Below are positions 42,571-53,033 of a DNA stretch of 64,000 nt, piece after piece (position 1 is the first letter of the stretch; the number at the start of each line of letters is the position of its first letter). Made by a program: the position numbers and the translations under genes. Below the pieces are notes generated by a model. The model ran no database searches. It was not told the origin of the DNA and saw only the letters and a program-made list of their open reading frames with translations. This stretch comes from Mesostigma viride (Eukaryota > Streptophyta > Mesostigmatophyceae > Mesostigmatales > Mesostigmataceae): NCBI GenBank assembly GCA_009746045.1, contig RPFO01000667.1:1538252-1602251 (forward strand), read 5' to 3'.

Positions 42571-44130
42571 GCTTCAGTCGCAGCCTATAGCTCTTCGGGA
42601 AGGTATAAGGCATTTCATAAAACGTGTTCCGGCAAGGATGTTGTGCGTATGGACGCTTCTTGTTGTGTGAGAGTGACGCACCCTCTCTTCGCAGCGGCAT
42701 CACAGCGCTCATGCGCTGAAGGGCCGCCAATGGTTTCTTTGCATTTTATCGTGCAGGGATGGAAGTGTTTTAGTGATGATGATGTTGGAGATATTGCATT
42801 TGTGTGACTGCATGTAGATAGCTGGCACCAATGGTTGTTTGAGCTTTCCTTTGTTATGATGATGTGACAAGACTACAATGTGCTGAGCCAACCATGGTTG
42901 ACATGCATGACTGCATGCAAGCTATATATACCATGTTCCTACTTGGTTCCTTGCCCTCCATAGTCCCAGTTTGTCATCCATGCCGGGGAGGACAGTTTAG
43001 GAGGTGTTGTTGAGTTGATTAGCTTGGTTGTCATCAACCTTACACTCTAACCTAGGAGAAACATAGGAAATGCTGCTTAGGCATATTAGGGCTACCATCG
43101 TCAAGGCTATGAACATATTTACAAGGCTGGCCATGCTGGAGGGATGATGAAGACATATGAGGTGCGTGGCCACCCCTTCGTACATTGTAAACATACTCAG
43201 CATGGTTTTGGTGCATGTTGGATGGCATATGAAGTGGCACTGTGGGGTTACTAACTTACTGAGTGGTCCTTAGCGCCTTGTCAGGTGGTCATATAGGAAA
43301 CCCATCAACTTGAGTAGTTCTTGTCACAATGACCCCCCACGTTGAGCATGCGTTGCCGTCAGCGTGCAAGAGTTAATTATGTGTGCTTTGGTCAGTTTGC
43401 AGATGTCCTTGATGAAGAAGGAGGTGCTAGTGTGGCTGAATGGTTACTCTAATTTCCTTGTAGAGTCTACATGGGTGGCCGTCTTGGAATGGTTGTAACT
43501 TGGGCAGTTCTTGTCAGAATGGCGTCAAACCTTGAACATAGGAGGTACCGTATGTGCAGAGGTTGGCAGCATGTGGTTTGGCCAGTTTTTGCATGGTTTG
43601 GATGGATAAAGGGGTGTTTATGGTGTAAGATACACTAAAAAACCTCCCTTAGCTTCGTCACAGGTGGCTACCTAGGAAATCCATCAACTAGAGCTGCGCT
43701 CGTCAGAATGACCTGAAAATTTGGGGCTGCATGTCCCCCCACCTGTAATATTTGGGAATATATGGTGGAGCATGATATGATGTGTTTATGATTTGATTTT
43801 TTTGGGTGGGATTAAAAAAGTACCTGTTTTGCGGGAAATCCATCAACGTGAGTAAACATTCTTATTTCTTGGTCCCAATTAGGTAGAATTTCTCAAAAGT
43901 GGGGGAACTATGCGGGAATATATGATTTGGTCCCAATATGTTTGCCCATTGTCCTAGGGAAAATGTGACTAAAATAGCGTCTTTTTCTATTTTTAGCGCG
44001 TTACCGGTGTATGGTGGGGGCTAGTACCCCCCCCAAGTGGCTGGAAAAAAATTTTTTTTATCATATTTATGGTCCCCAATCATCATTGGATTTTTTGCAC
44101 ATGCATAGGTATGGTTTTCAGAAAAGTGCT
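42571..44130. other. Intergenic with decayed approximately 170-bp repeats
   Basis: Words of the type GGAAACCCATCAACTTGAG and GTTCTTGTCAGAATG recur near 43295, 43490, 43675 and 43835 with changing spacing, suggesting an old tandem array. 43970-44110 has a T/A-rich run. No coding sequence is recognised. Confidence 0.45.
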
Positions 44131-44132
44131 CT

Positions 44133-45575
44133 TTAGGCATATCCCCTCCCCTTAAGGAACGACAGCTTGTCCGCCATGTACTTCAAGGTGAGGAGCACGG
44201 GAGCCGGGCCAGCCTTGGCCCCGCGCGCCGGGTCCGAAGGCGAGCAGCCGACATCCGGCGCAGCGAGCTTGACCAGTGAGTTGCATGGGGGCAATAATGT
44301 CACGGTTAAATGCCGTGAGAAGATCGAGTCGCCGACGGTCTCGTCTGCCGGCTGGTCGAAGTGCTTGACGATGACATTGTGGCTGCGCTGGGTGCGGTCG
44401 GCCTCCTCGCGGAGGTCGAGGGCTTGTTGCTTGAACTGTGCCGCGATGGTGGAGGTGGTGGAGGTGGTGTGGTGCTTGAGCAAGTCCGCCCAGGTCTGGG
44501 AGGGAGGAGCATCACTGGCCGGGCCGGGCAAGCAGATGCCGGCTGCATCATGGGCAGCGATGTCCTTCAACAACCGTCTGGGCGTGAGGCCTGCAGTGTG
44601 TTGCAGGCACTCAATGCATGGCGACGGCGTTGTCGTGGAGGCGGGTGTCGATGTCGAGGAGCTGGCCGGGCTTTGAGGTCGGCGGTGGAGGTGGAGGCGG
44701 CAGCCGAGGTGGAGGCGAGGAGGGTGGAGGTGGAGGTGACGGTGGAGGAAAGGTGAGGGAGCTTAGTGGCCAGCGTGCTGCCCAGTGCTGCCACATCGAT
44801 CTGCAGCAAGGGAACTTCACTTGCTGCTGGAGGGCATCCGTAACTAGGATGGAACGGAGTGTGGATGCGGAGATGGATGGAGCCGAGATCTCGCCGTCAG
44901 AGCGCTTTAGGAGAGAATTGAGAGCGGCATGTGAGCACTGGAGTTGGGGGCGGGGGCAACCGTCGGAACAGACTGACTAGACCTGGGCCGGGGTTAAACC
45001 GGGAGCCGTCCGGGGTGATGAGGCGATGGATGCTGTCGAGATATGGATGCACATGCAGGTCGTAACGCGAGGCGTAGTCGACCCCGTAGAAGATGCAGTG
45101 CATACTGCATAGCACCAGCCAGTTGGCCGGGGACATGTTGGTCCAGTCGTGATCGTCGACCTTGAAAGGTTGGGGCCGAAAGCGCGGTTAATTGTGTTGG
45201 GCACGATTCTTCTGGGCGACTGCGTTTAGGATCAGCCGGCGATGGTGATGGCGAGGCCGCCGGAGCCGAGTGCACTACCATGCAACGCTAATTGAGTAGT
45301 GGCCTCGCCGCGCCTGGCAGGCCGGGCGGAACTGCAGCCGGAGCTGCAAACGAATTTTCTTGGCTCAGCGCAGCCGCCCGGCTGCGTTGCGTCGCCGAGC
45401 GTTTGCTCGCGTCATAATATTGCTTGTTAGCTTCGGGAAATATATCAGCGTGTGCGTCTTAGAAAGACGAAGCGATTGTGATAATATTCACAGCCGAATT
45501 TGGGGCCCAAACGTGAAAGTTATGAGCTCCGCCGTCAGCCATGGCTACCTCGTGGCTCGTGGACACGGAGATTAT
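44133..45575 (-). pseudogene. LINE ORF1 copy with 5' UTR
   Basis: The start is the ATG at 45415 (ATGACGCGAGCAAACGCTCG), and the homologous 5' UTR reaches about 45575. Coding similarity runs in broken frames: DPKRSRPEE, DHDWTNMSPANWLVLCSMHC, YDLHVHPYLDSIHRL, then LKHHTTSTTSTIAAQFKQQA, LREEADRTQRSHNVIVKHFD and MADKLSFLK at 44160. The DDDLT/WPTYL end is missing, so the element is broken at both coding level and 3' end. Confidence 0.65.
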
Positions 45576-45589
45576 ACTAAGGCTCAGTA

Positions 45590-46560
45590 GCGGAATGAAT
45601 TATCTTTGCAGACGACGCCACCCTCTTATACATATATTCGAGGATGCACTGAGCACTTGCAGACATGGCTTGAACGCCTGGCAATCGAGGCCCGAGTGGT
45701 GAGGCTCAATCGAGGTCAGCAAGAAGACAGAGGCCCTGGCGGTCGGGGTCACTCAGCCACCGCGCCCGACCACTTCCTTCTAGTCTTAAATGGTAGCTCT
45801 CGCGTCCAGTACCGCGGGACCGCGCCAAGTTGCTGGGTAGCTTACTCCCCAGGCTGGCAGCTGCGAGGCCATGCAACGTAGTCCATCGGATGATCTCCCT
45901 CGCCTGGCACGCTTTACGCGCCAGAACAGGGCCCGGCCTGTGGGCTGCATGTGGCGCAAGCCCTTGGGCAAGCTAGAGAAACACATTGACCTGTTAAGGT
46001 CCTGGTCCTCCCTGTTCTCACGTATGCCGGTGGCCGAGACGTGGATCCTCACAGCCGCCGACCTTGCGAAAAAGCTGGACGGCGCGGTCACCAATGTACA
46101 TGTGCATGCTGAGGTCATTTTCCCGTGTGGCCGGCTATGCCGCACACGTCGGCAAGGAGGACTCAAGTACCTAGGCATGCCACTTATCACCAGTGCTCAC
46201 TATCAAGCGGCGTATAGATTGCAACTAGTCGGGCACTTAGCTCGCACCAACCAGATAGGCACATCTCGTGGCACCTCCGCAGCCCGCTGCGACCTGCTCA
46301 GCCTGGCAGGCACCTCCTCGTACGAGGGACAGGCCCAGCAGCCAGCTTGATGCTAGACGCCGCTAGGCCCGCACATTCAAGGAGCCGCGTGTTTGCAAGC
46401 TCGCGGGAAGACCACTGGTAGGGTCTGGCACACTCTAGATAAGATAGCTAGACCAGTAGGATTGTTTGTAACTAGATAGCCATAGACCGGTAGGATTGCG
46501 TGCACCCATCCATTGGGGTTAATGATCCGTGACTGAGCCCCAACCTGTGGGAGCACGAGT
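45590..46560 (+). pseudogene. LINE ORF2 fragment with RT motif C
   Basis: ATTATCTTTGCAGACGACGC encodes IIFADDATL (the FADD box, 45598-45624). Downstream, out of frame, are CLVGHLARTNQ-like residues (46215-46260) and the tail shared with 38.3 kb. It ends GTAGGATTGCGTGCACCCAT and a degenerate hairpin, GAGCCCCAACCTGTGGGAGC. Multiple stops. Confidence 0.6.
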
Positions 46561-46767
46561 TTAATGATAGCTGTCTCACTTGATAGTCACTGCATGATCT
46601 CCCAACGGAGTCATGTAATAATAATTTAATTTAATTTAATAATAGTCAAGTCAGAAATCGGGAGAATCCGGACCATGGTAGCTCCAGCCTGCCGTTATCT
46701 TGTCCGCGCGTGTTCGAGTCGTTCAGGATGATGAATATGAATGGTGATGGAAATTGGGGCATGATGC
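46561..46767 (+). repeat. Retroelement tail and family C edge
   Basis: CTCCCAACGGAG hairpin at 46599-46610 with an AATTTAATTT tail. At 46652-46760 lies the AGAAATCGGGAGAATCCGG edge of repeat family C, cut off at the start of the next ORF1 element. Confidence 0.6.
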
Positions 46768-48718
46768 AGCCACGAGCCACGAGCCACGAGGTAGCCATGG
46801 CTGACGCCGGAGCTCATAACTTTCACGTTTGAGCCCCAAATTCAGCTGTGAATATCACTATCGCTTCGTCTTTCTAAGACGCACATGCTGATATAATTTT
46901 CCGAATCTAAAACGCAATATATGACGAGCAAACGTCCTTTGACGCAACGCAGTTTGGCGGATGCGCTCGCCCATGAAAATGCGGCAGCTGCGGCTGCAGC
47001 TTCGCCATCAGGTCCGGCAGGCAGCGGTGACACTAGTCGTGCACTGGTGGCCACCCAGCAACCTCCCGGCCTCAATGCCTCGCCATCGGCATCGCCTGAC
47101 CCGAAACGCACCCGCCCAGCCGACAAAACAGGATGGTCCCGCCCCTCGGAACCGCGCTTTCGGCCCCACCCTTTCAAGGTCGATGATCACGACTGGAACA
47201 ACATGCATCTCCTTACGATGCTATGGACTGCATCTTCTTCGGGGACTACGCCTCGCTTTACGACCTGTGCATCCATCTCTCCGACCAAGGTCGCCTCCTC
47301 TGCAGCAACGGCAGCCCCGGGCTAGCCCACGGCGCCATGCTTGGCTGCCCCCGCCCCGAACTCCAGCACGCCGTCCTCAACTCCCTTCTCCAGCGCTCTG
47401 ACGGCGAGATCTGGGCTCCATCCATCTCCGCCTCCACCCTCCGTTCCATCCTCACGGAAGCCTTTCAGCAGCACGTGACCCCCCTTGCTGCTGACGTCGC
47501 AGCAATGGGTGGCACGCTGGCTGCTGAACTTCCTCACATTTCCGCCGCTGCCGCCTCCACCTCCACTGCCATTTCCGCCTCCACTGCCGACATCAAAGCC
47601 CAGCTCCTCGACCTCGACCAACGCCTTCAAGCCACCGCCAACGCCCTTGAGAGCTTGCATGACACCGCCGGCCTCACCGCCCAGGCGGTGAAGGACATCG
47701 CCGCCCAGCCGGCGCCTGCTGGCCCGGCCGGCGATGCTCCCTCCACCTGGGCGGACTTGCTTAAGCAGCACACCACCTCCACCACCTCCACCATCTCGGC
47801 ACAACTCAAGCAACAAGCCCTCGACCTTCGCGAGGAAACCGACATCGCCCGGCGCAGCCACAATGTCATCGTCAAGCACTTCGACCAGCCGGCAGGTGAG
47901 ACCTCCACGAGCCTTCTTGAGGCATTTAAGCGCGACATTCTTGCCCCCATGCTACTCACTGGTGAGCTGGACATGTCGGCTGTCCGCCTCCCCCGCGCGC
48001 GGGGGAAGGCTGGCCCGGCACCCGTGCTCCTCACCTTTAAGTACATGGCGGACAAGCTGTCGTTCCTTAAATGCCGCAAGAAGCTCTCGAGGACTCGCTT
48101 CACGCTGGACGACGACTTGACCCTGGCCCAGCAACAGCGGCGACGCGAGCTATGGCCGACCTACCTTCAGCTCCGGCACAGCGCAGGGGGGAAGCCGGTA
48201 TACTGGAGGGGGGCGGTCATCCACGTTGACCACAAGCCCTGGCAGCCCCCTCCTGCCACCCCAGACTAGGGAATTCATACCAGTAGTGTAGATTAGTCAG
48301 GCTTAGCCTAGCATGTGGCCCACGCGCATGTGCGCCCATAATGGCCCCCATGGATGTTGTCTACAGAATTTAGCCAAGCCCTGCCTATAACGGGACCCCC
48401 ATGGATGTTGCATTAAGAATTTCGCCATGCTATGCCATGCAGAGAGATGCTCTCTGTAGAGAAGCCATGTCCTAGCTCTTGTATAGCCATGATGATCTTC
48501 CCCACCTATGACAGGCTCCCCTTCGCTGTGTGTTGCCTGAAACTCTGGGTGGTGCAGGTGCCCTAGTGCACCTAGAGCAAGTGTTGTTTACATTCCCACC
48601 CTTGCAGGAAGTAGCTTAGAATGTATGATAGGCCATATGCCCCTTCTCTGGGCTATGTGCTACATATACTCCCAACGGAGTTATGTTACAATTCAATTCA
48701 ATTCAATTCAATTCAATA
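46768..48718 (+). mobile_element. Near-complete ORF1-only element
   Basis: 5' UTR 46768-46920, ORF1 46921-48269, 3' UTR 48270-48667, hairpin ACTCCCAACGGAGT at 48668-48681 and (CAATT)n at 48689-48718. It is the best-preserved copy in the window. No EN/RT is encoded between ORF1 and the tail. Confidence 0.75.
46921..48269 (+). pseudogene. LINE ORF1-like protein, one frameshift
   Basis: Starts MTSKRPLTQRSLADALAHEN. The frame breaks once near 47200-47220, where the related inverted copy retains SPANWLVLC. From about 47226 one frame is open to the TAG at 48267-48269. The layout is an Ala/Pro/Ser-rich N-terminus, DHDWNNM, FFGDYASLYDLCIHL, a helical repeat-like middle with QALDLREETDIARRSHNVIV (possible coiled coil), then LPRARGKAGPAPVLLTF, MADKLSFLKCRKKL, LDDDLTLAQQQRRRELWP and VYWRGAVIHVDHKPW. 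The order matches L1-type ORF1p (trimerising region, RRM-like part, C-terminal domain). Repair of a single base would give about 450 aa. Confidence 0.75.
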
Positions 48719-48735
48719 GTCAAGTCAGTGCTGGA

Positions 48736-49420
48736 GGGGGATATAATACGTCACCCACATCTGTTCGGTGCTGCCCCGGCCTTGGCACAAGCTCTACAAA
48801 CAGGTCGTGGACCGGCTGGATCGCGTAGTATCTCCGCACATCTGAACCCTGTGGTGCCAGATCTCCTTTGCGGCCGTTCCGAGCTTGGAACTGGATTCGT
48901 TGTCAACATCGTCGCGTCGCTGCAGCAACACGATGTTTTCTGGCATACGCGGGCTTTTGGTTCCCGCCGCACATTTGAAAGTGCTGTCGTCCGGATTTTT
49001 GCCTTTGCACCGTGTGCAGTTCTTGGACGTTTGGAATCCTGGCATGGCTAACGTAATGACTGACTAGCTAGACCTTTTCAGTGGTTTCCCATTTGCGGGT
49101 ATTAATTCCTCGTAAATGGTGGGATAGCGATCGCAGCAATGGTGCTTACCCCTAGACACTCCCGGCCAGTTAGGCTCGAAACACACGCCCTGATCAAGCA
49201 AGCTGTTTCCGGCCCCACCGTCTAGGTCATCTAGTCGCTCTACACGTAAGCCAGCCATAATTTCAATGCACAATTAAGGCTACACATTTCCATCACCATT
49301 CATATTCATCATCCTGAACGACTCGAACACGCGGACAAGATAACGGCAGGCTCGAGCTACCATGTTCCGGATTCTCCCGATTTCTGGCTGGCGCTGGTTG
49401 TCTCCTTGATAATACTCATC
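48736..49420 (-). repeat. Dispersed repeat family C, copy 3
   Basis: Minus-oriented. It encodes KNCTRCKGKNPDDSTFKCAA and MPENIVLLQRRDDVDNESSS with KEIWHHRVQMCGD in one open stretch of 84 codons (49045-48794). It ends with the GCGCTGGTTGTCTCCTTGAT edge. Confidence 0.65.
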
Positions 49421-49499
49421 TGAGCTGTCCTCTAAGTACTGCACATGTAATGGCAGACGAGGCGGTAGTGCCAGCGGCCATCCTCAGCTAGGGGCAATA

Positions 49500-50370
49500 A
49501 CCGCTCCACTTTTGTGGACTTCTACCCTGAATGCTAGCAATTCAGGCCGCTTCAAGCTGCTCGGCAGTTGGCTAGCTTCCCGACTGCGAGGACGACCTGA
49601 CGACACGGATCGGCATGGTGGGCGCAACTCCATGACCACGTACCGCCGCTGGTGGAGCAACCCCGCCTATAGGTACCTCGGATCGTCAAGCTTGACCTCT
49701 TCAAGGTCGACATTCTGACGATCCTGACCTACGGCGCCGAGACCTGGACCCTGACGCAGGAGCTGGATCGAGCAACGACTCGACGGCAACGTCACCAAGA
49801 TGCTGCGCAAGGCCCTTTGGTTTGCACATTAGTAACGAGGATCTGTGCGGTGATTTGCCCTATGTTTCCCACGTTATTAGGCACAGGTGCCTGGGCCTAG
49901 CTGGGCACCTGGCCCGCACAGATCAGGTAAACACATAAGATAGACTAGCTGGCACCAAGCCCGCCCAGCCTGGGCGATATCGGTCCTCACTCTGGCGTGC
50001 CCCAGGCCGCGCGCGGCAGGGCCGCCACCCGTGACTTTTCGTGATAGACTAGCTCGGCATGGACATGTGCTACCCTAGACGTGACAGGCTCACACGGGTC
50101 CGGGCAGCCTCCTGGTTTGTCTGTAATATGGAGGCAGATGGTACGCTAGGATAGATGGCAAGTAGTGATGAAGGAGACCACCCCCAAGTCTGTGGGGGCT
50201 CCGCGTGTGACCGCGTATATATGGCATTCATAGCGATTCGGCATGTGGTGCCCACACCCCTGTAACTAGGACCTACGGATAGCTTACACCATCCATTCCA
50301 TCCCATGTTCCCCTCCCACTGAGGACTTATGCTCACGTGACGCAGTCACGCACGTGTCTATTAATTAATC
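49500..50370 (+). pseudogene. LINE ORF2 3' portion
   Basis: Encodes SGRFKLLGSWLASRLRGR, MTTYRRWWSN, FKVDILTILTYGAETWTLTQ (frameshifted) and LGHLARTDQVNT-like residues, then a 3' UTR ending ACGTGTCTATTAATTAATCA. It is co-linear with 58780-58869 plus 60341-61140 and lacks the insertion present there. Confidence 0.65.
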
Positions 50371-52335
50371 AATTAATGCTAGCAATGGGCCGCGGGGCCC
50401 GTGAGGATAAAACAGGAGCTGCCCTTCAGGAATTATCGCAGACAGCAGCCCACTTCTCCTTGTCTATCATGCGGGCGCGGAGTACAGATTGTCCCAGAAG
50501 CCCAGCTGCATCCTCAAGCAATTGTGTCACATAGGTCCGGGTCGCGCCGCGTCGGTGCGGGGCGCGCGCAAGTTTGCCAGGTCAGAGGTGGCCGTTGAAG
50601 CACTAGGCAAGTTAGAGGACCGATACTAATTGTAGGCCAGACAGCCATGTACATTGTTAAGTGAGACAACTATGTTATTGCTATTTATCACTCATGCACC
50701 TTGGCGACTATTGATCACAGGTAATCTACCAACATGTGCAAGCAAGAGTTGGTAGCCCGTGACTCTCCCAATTGAGGTGCATGAATGCATGCTCACGCAC
50801 ATGTGCAAGCAGCCATCGATCTGTACATGAGAATCGGTCGATCGTGGCCGTAGAACCGAACAGACGGGCTTCGATATATGCAATAAAGCTAAGCTTCAAA
50901 CTCGACCTAGTCGATCACAATGAGTAAGTTCCGGGGCCCTGGTCTCCTTGAAAGTAATACTAAGTACTACTACGTTTATTTGCATTTGATGCGCTAGTAG
51001 TTTGACAGCTATGCAAAACAACTACCTGTAATTCACACCCTATACCTGCTCATGAGCGATTGCGCACTTAACGCTGACCCGTCATACATCAGAAGTGCTA
51101 GTCTCCGGTAAGTCTTGAAATGACTTCTCATTATTGTTATGCTAGTAAAAAATGTGTCCCAAAAGGGAGTCACGGAGCATCTAGCCTCATCATGGCGGGA
51201 CGAGTGACCTGGTCTATCTCTTGGTTCTACCTATCTACCTACTGATAGTACTATCGATCGGTTATACTCATCTACCCATTGGTGGTCTAGTGACCTTACT
51301 TATCCCATAAACTGCCGTTTATATCTATCTACTTTAGATAGTAGAGGGGTTCGATGCCTGCGCTCAATCCCTTGCAGCCTGATCGCGTACATTTTACACC
51401 GGCTTGGAATAAACTGACTGACTGACTTACTGGCTGACATTTTACATCTCCTCACAAGAGGTCTGTCAGAGGAGTGGTTCGGGCTGTGTGCCTCAACAAC
51501 CGAACCTTCAGCCCGGCCCACCTTAGAAAATGGCTAATATGCCCCAGTAATGACCAGAAATGAGTGGCATATATGGCCCATGATGCGCCCTTAGTGTTCT
51601 CGGCGTTGAGCAATGGTCAGTCGCCATGCGCGGTGGGCCCAGCCGGTGCCTGGCGTCGGCCGGGCCCCCACTACCACATGAGGAGACGCCGTCCAGGTTG
51701 GGCAGACCGGAGCTTTCCGCAGCAGCAACGGGGCCGTGTCGTGTCTATGTCGTTGGTGCAAGCTAGGTGACTTGCCAAGTGTTACATAAGTTGCTTAGTG
51801 GCGCTAGAAATATGCGGCAGCGCGGGTGTAAATCTTTTTGTACTTGTACTTGCTCTGCGTCGCGAACAAAACAAATGGTACCGCAGCATGCAGGTGGCGC
51901 CATCCAACGTACCGTCGCTTACATTGTGGCATGCAGCGTCCGGGCCTCAGCCATGTAGGTGAGTACAGGCGGGGAGGGGAGGGTCTTAAAGTGCTGATTT
52001 CTAGCCTAGTGGCAGACGCCACGATTCACGGTACGTTTTGGAGGGTCCACTAGGCAACATGTAGGCAACGCCCAAAATGTCGCGTCAGTGGCCAGCTTCC
52101 TTCAGGACTCCGGGTTCAAGCGGCCAATCCAGACATTTACGTCGGGGGGAACTGTATTTACGTCAATATTCGCAGCTTTTCACAACAGACCGAACAGACA
52201 GCAATTTAAAATGTAGTCGCAACAGGCACCAAGACGGTGCTGCGAGCTGCAATCGATTTCGGGCCTCGGGGTGACGTATGTACATTTACGTGCTATCAAC
52301 TGTCAACATTGTCACTAGTGCAACACGGCCCGCCA

Positions 52336-52367
52336 ATCGAGTGATTCTAGGCCTAGAATCACTCGAT
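52336..52367. repeat. 32-bp perfect palindrome
   Basis: Each half-arm is ATCGAGTGATTCTAGG and its complement, with no spacer; the centre lies between 52351 and 52352. It lies 8 bp from the left arm of the 25-bp inverted repeat. Confidence 0.9.
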
Positions 52368-52374
52368 ATTATCA

Positions 52375-52575
52375 GGCGGAGCCAATTTTCGGAAGAACCG
52401 TTAGGTTCGCCAGAATTGGCGAAGCTTATAAGGCCGTACACGTGAGAAAACATAGGAATAGGGGATGAAAATCCGTCAATCCATCCATACATACATACAT
52501 CCATACATACATCCACCGAATTTGTCCCGAATTTGCAAGCAGAAGGGTGAGGTTCTTCCGAAAATTGGCTCCGCC
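52375..52575. repeat. 25-bp perfect inverted repeat, 151-bp loop
   Basis: The left arm, 52375-52399 (GGCGGAGCCAATTTTCGGAA and 5 more), pairs perfectly with 52551-52575. Inside the loop is a smaller hairpin, TTCGCCA/TGGCGAA (52415-52432). It may be the ends of a small MITE; no target-site duplication was found. Confidence 0.85.
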
Positions 52576-53033
52576 GTAGAGTTTCAACGGGCAAGTTGCA
52601 AACACGCACGTTACTTGATAGTAAACTATGTAGGTACGCACGGGGCCGTCCATTTCGCCACCTTAGGCGACACGCGTCTTACAACCAGCAGCGTCCGTGC
52701 TTGCTTGGGAGTTGGGCACACCGCGACCGCGGGAATAAACTCAACTCAACTCAACTCGAGCGGAAGGATTATGGCGACGGAAAATTAGGAAACGAGATAA
52801 ATAATCCACCCAGATAGAAAAAACTGTGCATTCAAGAGGCGGAGGCGCTGGCCCGCGTCCTTATCGCAATAAGGAAATGAAATCGTGTTTTGCTGGTTTC
52901 TCGGGACGGTGTGATTGTTGAGGTCTTGGCGTTGGGGGTGAATTTTCGATCAATCTTAACTCGGTATGTCTTTGCCCTGACGCTGCGTTTTTCCAGCGAC
53001 TGAGGGAACGTGACAGATTAGACAAAGGCGGAA

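Larger units (their letters stand above)
50371..53033. other. Intergenic region upstream of GT10
   Basis: 2.7 kb without a recognisable gene. It holds a degenerate retroelement end (GTCCCAAAAGGGAGTCACGG, 51155), a 32-bp palindrome and a 25-bp inverted repeat (separate entries), and (CATACATC) microsatellite at 52482-52515. The core promoter of the GT10 gene should be in the last few hundred bases; no TATA box is obvious. Confidence 0.5.

Noticed and set aside
42214-42807. Small overlapping ORFs after the E2F-like palindrome
   Set aside because: No domain, no splice-supported extension, and competing frames; kept only as an unannotated region.
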